Positions 9,236 through 16,110 of a DNA stretch of 64,000 bases are shown piece by piece. Source of the stretch: UKL13-3 sp964392775 (GTDB taxonomy: Bacteria; Bacteroidota; Bacteroidia; UKL13-3); the NCBI GenBank assembly GCA_964392775.1, contig CAYMRD010000012.1, positions 43,470 through 107,469 on the forward strand. The letters run 5' to 3'. The notes beneath the pieces are model-generated. The model did no database searches, was not told the DNA's origin, and saw only the letters and a program-made list of their open reading frames with translations. The translations under genes and the position numbers were made by a program. The stretch's first letter is position 1, and each line of letters opens with the position of its first letter.

Positions 9236-9814
9236 TTATTTCTTTTTCTCGTCAGCTTGTGCAGCAACAGCAGCACGAGTGGTTTTAACGATAACAATAG
9301 GATTGTTTGGAGAATCCAACAAAACCATGTTTTCAACGTTGATTTCACCAACTTTAATTGCTTTACCAATTTCCAGGTTATCGATATTGATTTCGATAAA
9401 ATCAGGAAGGTTTTTAGGCAATGCACGAACGGTCAATTTATTTGATTTTACAATCAGTTTACCTCCCGCACGAACTCCTACTGAGTTACCTACCATTTTC
9501 ACAGGAACACCCAAGATAACTTCTCTGTCTTCGTGGATCTCTTGAAAATCGGCATGTAAAATTGAGTCGTTCACCGGGTGAAATTGCATATCTTTCAAAA
9601 TCGCTCTGTATGTTTTACCATCCAGATCCAGTTTCACTTTGTAAGTGTTTGGTGTGTACACCAATTGTTTAAAGTCAGCTGAGTACATTGAAAAGTTAAT
9701 GTTCCCGCTTCCGCCATACAACACGCACGGCACTTTACCCTCGTTTCGAAGCACTTTGGTAGATGATTTACCAACTCCGTCCCGCAAGTAACCAAACATG
9801 GCAATTGATTTCAT
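9236..9814 (-). CDS. rplY: 50S ribosomal protein L25/general stress protein Ctc
   Basis: This 5S rRNA-binding protein of the large ribosomal subunit is of the long Ctc type: an L25 N-terminal beta-barrel (to about residue 95, with LRNEGKVPCVLYG) followed by the TL5-like C-terminal domain. At 192 aa it is normal for the phylum. It ends in an Ala/Lys-rich tail (AAVAAQADEKKK), frequent in this family. It lies about 100 bp downstream of prs on the same strand, a pairing common in bacteria, and the two may be co-transcribed. Confidence 0.93.
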   Translation of the reverse strand: MKSIAMFGYLRDGVGKSSTKVLRNEGKVPCVLYGGSGNINFSMYSADFKQLVYTPNTYKVKLDLDGKTYRAILKDMQFHPVNDSILHADFQEIHEDREVILGVPVKMVGNSVGVRAGGKLIVKSNKLTVRALPKNLPDFIEINIDNLEIGKAIKVGEINVENMVLLDSPNNPIVIVKTTRAAVAAQADEKKK

Positions 9815-9915
9815 TGTGTTTAATTATTTGTTTGCTACAGTCGGGTGCATCCGCATCACCTTTCTGCCGCGTTTATTTAATTTAATTATGCGGATAAAAT
9901 CTTATTAAGGACCTT

Positions 9916-10857
9916 TTAGACGTTAAACAACGAGCTAATCGATCCAAACTCGGTTACGTTTTTGATTGCACTTGCAAACATATCCGCAACGCTGAGTACT
10001 TTTATTTTGCTGCTTTCACGTCTCAACGGAATGGTATCACATACCACCAATTCGTCAATCACCGAAGCCTCGATTGTTTCGTAGGCTTTGCCCGAAAGCA
10101 CCGGATGTGTACACATGGCACGTACACTTAATGCTCCTTTATCTTTAAGCATTTGAGCCGATTTAGCCAGGGTATTTCCGGTATCAATAATATCATCAAT
10201 CAAAATCACATCTTTTCCGGCAACATCACCAATCAACGTCATGGATGCAATCTCGTTTGCACGTTTACGCTCTTTATCACAGATAACCATATCCAAATTC
10301 AAAGCGCGGGCAAATGTACGGGTTCTGTTCGAACTTCCCATATCCGGAGAGGCCAAAATTAAGTTAGTTTCTTTTAGCTCACGGATATACGGGATAAATA
10401 TCAACGAAGAATCAAGGTGATCCACCGGAACCTCAAAGAAACCCTGGATTTGAGGAGCATGTAAATCCATGGTCATTACGCGGCTCACACCCACTGCTTT
10501 CAACAAATCAGCCGCCACTTTCGACCCGATAGATACCCTCGGGCGGTCTTTACGGTCCTGACGGGCCATCCCGAAATAAGGGATAACAGCCGTGATATAG
10601 TGGGCTGACGCACGTTTTGCGGCATCAATCATCAACAATAACTCCAGCAGGTTGTCGGCACTCGGAAAGGTTGACTGGATCAGAAACACGTCACAACCGC
10701 GCACCGATTCATTTAAACTAGGCTGGATTTCACCGTCACTGAACTGAGATACGGTGATATCTCCCAATGGTTGTCCAAATGATGCAGCAATCTTTTCGGC
10801 TACGAAAAGGGAATTGCGGCCTGAGAATAATTTTACCTCGTTACGTGGAGCTGTCAT
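9916..10857 (-). CDS. prs: Ribose-phosphate pyrophosphokinase
   Basis: This enzyme makes PRPP from ribose 5-phosphate and ATP for nucleotide, His and Trp synthesis. It is 313 aa, with the flexible catalytic region AVIPYFGMARQDRKDR, the divalent-cation site around MTMDLHAPQIQGFF and the PRPP-binding loop DDIIDTGNT, all intact. It lies downstream of tRNA-Gln, separated by a terminator. No strong TAnnTTTG element was found in the gap, so the promoter is unresolved. Confidence 0.97.
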   Translation of the reverse strand: MTAPRNEVKLFSGRNSLFVAEKIAASFGQPLGDITVSQFSDGEIQPSLNESVRGCDVFLIQSTFPSADNLLELLLMIDAAKRASAHYITAVIPYFGMARQDRKDRPRVSIGSKVAADLLKAVGVSRVMTMDLHAPQIQGFFEVPVDHLDSSLIFIPYIRELKETNLILASPDMGSSNRTRTFARALNLDMVICDKERKRANEIASMTLIGDVAGKDVILIDDIIDTGNTLAKSAQMLKDKGALSVRAMCTHPVLSGKAYETIEASVIDELVVCDTIPLRRESSKIKVLSVADMFASAIKNVTEFGSISSLFNV

Positions 10858-10892
10858 AGTATTCCGTTTACTTCAATTGTGAACCTGATGAT

Positions 10893-10928
10893 TAAAAAAA
10901 ATGCCGGATTTTAATAAAAAACCCGGCA
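10893..10928 (-). terminator. Rho-independent terminator of tRNA-Gln
   Basis: Read on the minus strand, TGCCGG (10928-10923) pairs with CCGGCA (10907-10902) and is followed by eight Ts. It sits directly after the tRNA. Confidence 0.75.
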
Positions 10929-10940
10929 CTTATCCTTCTG

Positions 10941-11013
10941 TTGTCCGACTAGGGCTCGAACCTAGACTCTTCTGAACCAAAATCAGACGTGTTGCCAGTT
11001 ACACCATCGGACA
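10941..11013 (-). tRNA. tRNA-Gln (anticodon TTG)
   Basis: The minus strand gives a full cloverleaf of 73 nt. The 7-bp acceptor stem is TGTCCGA / TCGGACA with discriminator A. The anticodon stem TCTGA/TCAGA encloses the loop TTTTGGT with anticodon TTG, and the T-arm contains GGTTCGAGCC. The CCA end is not encoded. It has a perfect promoter just upstream and a terminator just downstream, so it is a single-gene transcript. As a Gln(UUG) tRNA it is a substrate class for SelU encoded nearby. Confidence 0.97.
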
Positions 11014-11023
11014 GATTGGGGTG

Positions 11024-11054
11024 CAAATGTAAGAAAAGGAAAGATACATGCAAA
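11024..11054 (-). promoter_or_regulatory. Consensus Bacteroidota promoter for tRNA-Gln
   Basis: On the minus strand TTTG (11054-11051), a 19-bp spacer and TACATTTG (11031-11024) match the phylum's -33/-7 consensus perfectly. The -7 element ends 10 bp before the tRNA 5' end. Confidence 0.85.
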
Positions 11055-11095
11055 TCGGGACAAAAAAAAATTACACTTTATTTTGTGTCCCGATT
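11053..11095. repeat. 10-bp inverted repeat upstream of tRNA-Gln promoter
   Basis: AATCGGGACA (11053-11062) and TGTCCCGATT (11086-11095) are perfect inverted copies around a 23-nt AT-rich loop. The left arm begins inside the -33 element of the tRNA promoter. It could be a regulatory site or a small palindromic element; nothing else is visible between it and 11223. Confidence 0.5.
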
Positions 11096-11222
11096 CGATT
11101 ACATGAAATTGGCGCTGATTTTCAGCCTTGTCCGAGGAATATATTTGACATCGGAATCATTCAAATTCTACATATCCATCCTCCCCCAAAAAGGAATTCT
11201 GATAATTCTTAAATACTAAATT

Positions 11223-11242
11223 AATTCCCCTTGGGGGGGAAT
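11223..11242 (-). terminator. Hairpin after the XRE gene
   Basis: TTCCCC and GGGGAA pair across a short loop directly downstream of the XRE stop codon, and AT-rich sequence follows on the minus strand. Confidence 0.45.
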
Positions 11243-11251
11243 AAAATTAAC

Positions 11252-11503
11252 TCAATCTGTTTCTCCGGTTAAAAACTCTTCGTAATTTAGTTTTAACAAT
11301 GTATTTGTGTTTACATTCAATATCTGTGCAATTTGAATTAAACGCTCAACATCCAGCTTACTTTTATTGTTCTCGATGTTTGCATATTGTTTGGTGCAAA
11401 TAAATAGGGCATCAGCCATTTCTTCTCTTTTTATCCCTCTTAACAGCCTTACTTTTTTAATATTGTCTCCAATTTGAATAGGTCCATTATTTCTTTCTTT
11501 CAT
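11252..11503 (-). CDS. Small XRE-family helix-turn-helix regulator
   Basis: This 83-aa protein is almost entirely a Cro/C1-type HTH domain. The first helix lies around IGDNIKKVRLLR, the HTH core is REEMADALFICTKQYANIEN, and the C-terminal helices are around VERLIQIAQILNV. It has no toxin partner, and the divergent neighbour is a lipoprotein gene. Its promoter region contains three copies of ATATATACCAA. The first overlaps a perfect -7 element for this gene (TATATTTG on the minus strand, 11550-11543), which suggests autorepression. That it also controls the divergent lipoprotein genes is inference. Confidence 0.85.
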   Translation of the reverse strand: MKERNNGPIQIGDNIKKVRLLRGIKREEMADALFICTKQYANIENNKSKLDVERLIQIAQILNVNTNTLLKLNYEEFLTGETD

Positions 11504-11542
11504 AGGGTATCATTTTTTAACATTTGATTATTAAGCCTAAAT

Positions 11543-11604
11543 CAAATATATACCAACTGAAATTAGATTGGTATATATGGAAATTTTATTTCCATATATA
11601 CCAA
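11543..11604. promoter_or_regulatory. Three-site operator between XRE gene and lipoprotein genes
   Basis: ATATATACCAA occurs at 11546-11556 and 11594-11604 on the plus strand, and inverted at 11568-11578. The last two extend into a perfect 16-bp inverted repeat (11568-11583 and 11589-11604) with a 5-nt centre. The first site overlaps TATATTTG (minus strand, 11550-11543), the probable -7 element of the XRE gene. The geometry is that of a Cro/C1-type operator. Confidence 0.6.
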
Positions 11605-11637
11605 AAACAATACCTATTATTGAGCTAATAAGCCATT

Positions 11638-11645
11638 TATATTTG
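11638..11645 (+). promoter_or_regulatory. -7 promoter element for the lipoprotein operon
   Basis: TATATTTG matches TAnnTTTG exactly, 23 bp before the ATG of the duplicated lipoprotein gene. No TTTG is found at the ideal distance upstream; a TTG lies 15 bp upstream. Confidence 0.5.
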
Positions 11646-11668
11646 ATTTGACCAAAAATCAATAATTT

Positions 11669-12526
11669 ATGAAAACAATTTATTTAGTAAGTGCCATTCT
11701 ATTCGTAATGGTGTTTTTTGCTTGTAAAAAAGAGAATGACGTTTCAGCAGACATGGAAACCACAAAACAAACAAGTAAAAAAACTTCTACTACAAACACA
11801 AATAGTGCTGAAAGTCAAAGCACAATGCGAATGTGGGATGCAAGCATACAAGATTGTAACGATAATGTTGAGACGTGTTTTCCCGATCTCGTTATTACAC
11901 CACATCTATCTGATCTTTTGACGGCTTTTGAGCTAGAAGATTTTAGCGACCCCAACACAGTTTCTCAGTATTTTCAAGACGAAGAAACTGCTCTTGAGTT
12001 TTTTCCAAATTGGAATGACTTAATTATGGCCGATGTAAAAGATAAAATTCTATCCGGAGATTATGCATTTTACAAGGAAGAGTATGATCATGCTAAATTT
12101 TACTTTTTAGGTACAACAGATGATATAAGTAATCATACTTTCGAATATGTTTTTCCTTTTGCAAAACAAAGTGCAGCAACGATGCGCATGTGGGATGCAA
12201 GCATCCAAGATTGTAACGATAATGTTGAGTCGTGTTTCCCCGATGTCATTATTACCCCCCATTTATCTGATCTTTTAACGGCTTTTGAGCTAGAAGATAT
12301 TAGCGACCCCAACACCGTTTATCAGTATTTTCAAGACGAAGAAACTGCTCTTGAGTTTTTCCCAAATTGGAATGATGCAATTATGACCGATGTAAGGACT
12401 AAAATCGTTTCGGGCAATGGGGCATTTTATATGGAAGAATATAATAACAAGAAGTTTTATTTCTTTGGAACTGAAAATATGGTTCAAAACCACGAATTTA
12501 CGCATGTATTTCCTTATGCATACTAA
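11669..12526 (+). CDS. Lipoprotein with two near-identical internal repeats
   Basis: The family is not recognised. The 285-aa protein has a lipoprotein signal peptide (MVFFAC, Cys19) and a Thr/Ser/Lys-rich linker to about residue 50. Two copies of a domain of about 115 residues follow, starting MRMWDASIQDCNDNVE at residues 53 and 172. Each holds two cysteines (DCNDNVE-TC / DCNDNVE-SC), a TPHLSDLLTAFELED segment and a conserved FFPNWND motif. The copies are almost identical at DNA level with a 357-bp period, so the duplication is recent. It is the first gene of a three-lipoprotein run overlapping the next gene by 11 bp, and faces the XRE regulator across the operator. Confidence 0.85.
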   Translation: MKTIYLVSAILFVMVFFACKKENDVSADMETTKQTSKKTSTTNTNSAESQSTMRMWDASIQDCNDNVETCFPDLVITPHLSDLLTAFELEDFSDPNTVSQYFQDEETALEFFPNWNDLIMADVKDKILSGDYAFYKEEYDHAKFYFLGTTDDISNHTFEYVFPFAKQSAATMRMWDASIQDCNDNVESCFPDVIITPHLSDLLTAFELEDISDPNTVYQYFQDEETALEFFPNWNDAIMTDVRTKIVSGNGAFYMEEYNNKKFYFFGTENMVQNHEFTHVFPYAY

Positions 12527-13652
12527 AAATAAATTTAGCGGTAGCACTACTACGGTGTTACCGCTATTATTGTTATTATTGTTTGGATGCAATTTGAAAA
12601 GAGAAACTGTTGTTTCACCTATTGATTCAGTTATTACCGACTCCGTGATATTGCCTATTAGCATTGAAGACAGAAAAGGAGGTGTTCAGTTTTATAAAGA
12701 AGGCGTCAAAAATTGTATTGCATATATAACAAAGAGTGATTTTTTATTACATATAGTTGATTTAGCGCATCAAAATCAAATTGATTCTATTTCATTAATA
12801 AAATATAAGGCATTTTACTCTGCCCACTATGTACGCAATAAAGATTCTGTATTCATTTTGTTAAACAACAATGTACTAGTACTTAGTATGCCCGGCAAAG
12901 AAAAAATATGGAATTTAAATGCTATTGTAAAAGGGATTGATTCGTTTTCTTATACAGGATATTCGGGTAATCCACTATCAATTAATGGCGACACGGTGGC
13001 CATTGAATTATTTAACACAAAGGCTAAAGATAATAATAACGTATATAAACAAAACTGCTATAGTTTATTAATTAAACTCAACCCTGATACAGCAATACTA
13101 TTAGGCAAAATCAACCCCTATTTCCCTCATCTATACCAGAACGATTATCATGCCTACTCAAAAAGAAATTTAATAGCTGGCAATAAATTATTGTTTAGCT
13201 TTAGTTATGCTGATACTATTTGGAAATATGATTTTGAACAAAATAGAACGGATTTTATAGCCCTTCACTCTTCTTTTTTTAAAGAGAATAAGTCATTTGA
13301 CTACACCCAAAATTTTAATTATAAATATAGCAACGAGTATGAGGTTTCGCAATCAAGAGCTGGCATACTATTTTACCAACCTTCGAAAAAATATATTTAT
13401 ATGTTTATGAAACATGGCGCCAAGCCTGTAGAAGAAGATGGAACCGTAAACGAATATTACGATTGTCCATTTTCATTATTTTTGGTAAGTGAGAATCTTA
13501 AGCAACAAAAAGAGTTTTATATACCGTCAAATTTTACCGATAATTTATTTTTATCCTTTTGCGATGATGAATACTTATATGTGCCTGCAGATGAAAACAA
13601 ACAAACTATTAAAGACCAAACTAAATATTATAGGCTTAAGCTTAATTTTTAG
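12516..13652 (+). CDS. Lipoprotein, possibly DUF4221-like
   Basis: From ATG 12516 the protein is 378 aa. It has a short leucine-rich signal peptide and lipobox LLFGC, so it is probably anchored in the outer or inner membrane on the periplasmic side. An upstream in-frame start exists but lies inside the previous gene and would bury the signal. The body is beta-rich with repeating segments resembling propeller blades, ending YYRLKLNF. Length and general pattern recall the DUF4221 lipoproteins of Bacteroidota; this is a weak recollection. It overlaps the previous gene by 11 bp and the next by 62 bp, indicating translational coupling. Confidence 0.7.
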   Translation: MHTKNKFSGSTTTVLPLLLLLLFGCNLKRETVVSPIDSVITDSVILPISIEDRKGGVQFYKEGVKNCIAYITKSDFLLHIVDLAHQNQIDSISLIKYKAFYSAHYVRNKDSVFILLNNNVLVLSMPGKEKIWNLNAIVKGIDSFSYTGYSGNPLSINGDTVAIELFNTKAKDNNNVYKQNCYSLLIKLNPDTAILLGKINPYFPHLYQNDYHAYSKRNLIAGNKLLFSFSYADTIWKYDFEQNRTDFIALHSSFFKENKSFDYTQNFNYKYSNEYEVSQSRAGILFYQPSKKYIYMFMKHGAKPVEEDGTVNEYYDCPFSLFLVSENLKQQKEFYIPSNFTDNLFLSFCDDEYLYVPADENKQTIKDQTKYYRLKLNF

Positions 13653-14049
13653 TATCATTTATGCCTGTGGAAACAAGGCCATTTCTCCTGAAGCAGAACG
13701 TTTTGAAAACATGCTACAAACGACACAATTAACGAAACAAGATAGCGTAAATTATATCTATTGGAGCCGCCATTCATGTGGAGGCTGCAGAAGTTTATGT
13801 GCTCAAAATATGGTACTGGGTAAAACCTATTCGAAGATTGTTATCCTTATTACTCCTGCTGTTCATGAAGGCCAAACAACTCAATTAAACACCAATCAGT
13901 ACTTTATTGATACCAAAAATATATTTGGCAAAAAATACATTGGAATTGATAATGTCGGCATTATAAAAAGCAGTAATGGGAGGGTTTATTCAATCAAAAA
14001 TTATAACCCTGATGAAATGGAACAATTTAAAATTGATCTGATAAATTAA
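13591..14049 (+). CDS. Lipoprotein with thioredoxin-like CxxC motif
   Basis: From ATG 13591 the product is 152 aa with a lipoprotein signal peptide (lipobox IIYAC). After a short linker comes YWSRHSCGGCRSLC, whose CGGC resembles the redox centre of thioredoxin-like proteins, with two further cysteines close by. The remainder is compatible with a short alpha/beta fold but too short for a classical TlpA domain. The start lies 62 bp inside the preceding gene, so the three lipoproteins are coupled. A redox or metal-binding role is inferred only from the cysteine cluster. Confidence 0.7.
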   Translation: MKTNKLLKTKLNIIGLSLIFSIIYACGNKAISPEAERFENMLQTTQLTKQDSVNYIYWSRHSCGGCRSLCAQNMVLGKTYSKIVILITPAVHEGQTTQLNTNQYFIDTKNIFGKKYIGIDNVGIIKSSNGRVYSIKNYNPDEMEQFKIDLIN

Positions 14050-14107
14050 GATTGGTCAAGCCTTTCAATATTAACATTTACATCATTAATAAATCAGGGT
14101 ATCACCT

Positions 14108-16057
14108 CTACTTATAAACTCTCTTCAATTTAAAATCTTTCAGCGGAGCAATCACCATCGGCACCTTCTCTACAATAACCGAGCTGGTATCCAGTCCAAA
14201 GGCTTTTTCTTCATTCAAACTGAGTTTATCAAGCAGGTAATAACCATCCATGATCATCCGCTCATACAACGAAAGTTCGTTTTCATAAGAAAGGTGACGT
14301 TTCAATACCACAAACCTGAAATCGCCTGTAATATTAAGCTTGCTTAATGAAGCGTAACGAGAGGTTACATCCACTTCACCGTTTTTCATCAGCTCCTCAA
14401 CCACTTTGCGGAAATAGAAATTGATTTTTTGCTCCACCCTGAAACCCAACCGGAACTCAACCTTGATTACATCCTGAGGCACTACAAAATCAACTTTGTA
14501 CTGCATGGTATAAGGCTGGTCGTCAACATGTATGTGCAGAAACCAATAAATATCAGCCCGCTTGGGTTGCTTTTGAAGAATGGAATAAATCACCTTGTTC
14601 TCCACCTCCATCAAGTGATCGGCACTGGTTAAAAATACCAGATGGGTGGCAAACTTAGGAACCGACTGGTCGTGGCTCAGTTCATGCAAAATGGGGAGGA
14701 ATTTTTTGAGATTAACAAACTCCGTTAAGCGGTTTTTGATTCTGCGTCCTTTGTACCATATCCACATGATTCCAATGAAAATAACACTTACCAACAACGT
14801 CATCCAGCCTCCATGGGGTATTTTCACAACATTGGCTACAAAAAAACTTCCTTCAATCGCAAAATAAACAAGCCCGATAATCAGCACAAACCACCGTGGT
14901 GTTTTTACTTTCTTCAGATAATTGGTAAGCAGAACGGTTGTCATCATCATTGTTGTGATAATAGCCAGACCATAAGCTGCCTCCATCTTCGATGATTCTT
15001 CGAAGTAAAGCACAATCACAACACAACCAATCCACAGAATCCAGTTTACACTCGGAACATAAATCTGGCCTTTGGCATCGCTGGGATATTTCACCCTTAC
15101 TTTGGGCCATACATTTAAGCGTAAGGCCTCGGCAACCAGAGTAAATGAGCCTGTAATCATTGCCTGACTGGCAATAATTGTTGCCGAAGTTGCAATCACA
15201 ATCCCTGTTAACAGGAACCAATCAGGAATAATTGCATAAAATGGATTCATACCTGAAACGACTGAGCCTTTAAAATTCATTACCCAGGCTCCTTGTCCAA
15301 AATAATTAAGTAACAAAGCTGCTTTAACAAAAAACCATGTAGCCCGGATATTTTTCTTTCCGCAGTGCCCCATATCAGAATACAAGGCCTCAGCGCCCGT
15401 TGTACAAAGGAACACAGCACCCAGCAACCAAAATCCATTGGGATAATGCACTAATAAGTTATAGGCGTAAATGGGATTAAGAGCATTCAGCACTTCAGGG
15501 TTATGCATCAATCCTCTTGCTCCAAAAAAAGCAAGCATACTAAACCAAACCAACATAATTGGCCCAAACATCTTTCCAACAATATTGGTTCCAACACGTT
15601 GCAAAATAAAGAGCATGGTTATGATTACCAATACGATAGGAATCGTAGGAATATCAGGATTTAAAATCAGCAACCCTTCTACCGCAGACGATACAGAGAT
15701 AGGGGGCGTAATCATGCCATCTGCCAATAATGCACAGCCTCCAACAATGGCAGGAATAATCAAAAATGGCTTTCGTCTTCTTACTAACGCATATAATGAA
15801 AAAATCCCTCCCTCACCGTTATTGTCGGCACGTAATACTATGATTACATATTTTATTGTTGTTTGCAGCGTTAATGTCCAGAAAATACAGGAAAGCCCGC
15901 CAAAAATAAGTTCCTCTGTAATTACTTTTCCCTGAATTATGGCCTTGAAAACATATAATGGAGACGTTCCTATATCTCCATAAATAATACCTAATGCTAC
16001 CAATAAACCGGCAATACTTAAACGCGAAAGTTGTTTGCTGTGGTGAATGTCTGACAC
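14108..16057 (-). CDS. kup: Kup-family potassium uptake protein
   Basis: This proton-coupled low-affinity K+ transporter of the inner membrane is 649 aa. An N-terminal block of about twelve membrane helices carries the family signature GDIGTSPLYVFKA near the start, with GALGVVYGDIG-like spacing, and a DNNGEGGIFSLYAL loop. A soluble C-terminal region of about 200 residues follows. No c-di-AMP riboswitch-like leader is apparent in the 53-bp gap from recQ, and it may be co-transcribed with recQ. Confidence 0.95.
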   Translation of the reverse strand: MSDIHHSKQLSRLSIAGLLVALGIIYGDIGTSPLYVFKAIIQGKVITEELIFGGLSCIFWTLTLQTTIKYVIIVLRADNNGEGGIFSLYALVRRRKPFLIIPAIVGGCALLADGMITPPISVSSAVEGLLILNPDIPTIPIVLVIITMLFILQRVGTNIVGKMFGPIMLVWFSMLAFFGARGLMHNPEVLNALNPIYAYNLLVHYPNGFWLLGAVFLCTTGAEALYSDMGHCGKKNIRATWFFVKAALLLNYFGQGAWVMNFKGSVVSGMNPFYAIIPDWFLLTGIVIATSATIIASQAMITGSFTLVAEALRLNVWPKVRVKYPSDAKGQIYVPSVNWILWIGCVVIVLYFEESSKMEAAYGLAIITTMMMTTVLLTNYLKKVKTPRWFVLIIGLVYFAIEGSFFVANVVKIPHGGWMTLLVSVIFIGIMWIWYKGRRIKNRLTEFVNLKKFLPILHELSHDQSVPKFATHLVFLTSADHLMEVENKVIYSILQKQPKRADIYWFLHIHVDDQPYTMQYKVDFVVPQDVIKVEFRLGFRVEQKINFYFRKVVEELMKNGEVDVTSRYASLSKLNITGDFRFVVLKRHLSYENELSLYERMIMDGYYLLDKLSLNEEKAFGLDTSSVIVEKVPMVIAPLKDFKLKRVYK

Positions 16058-16110
16058 GGTTTATATTTTGAGCAGATGTATAATTAAGATTGGTTTTGCA
16101 AAGCGCACGA

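Noticed and set aside
9176..9545. Plus-strand frames of 89 and 106 codons after selD
   Set aside because: They are antisense to ribosomal protein L25, which is well conserved.
10989..11219. A 76-codon plus-strand frame beside tRNA-Gln
   Set aside because: It starts inside the tRNA, crosses the tRNA promoter and the inverted repeat, and has no recognisable domain.
15471..15935. A 154-codon plus-strand open frame inside kup
   Set aside because: It is antisense to kup membrane segments, with a composition explained by the reverse complement of hydrophobic codons.
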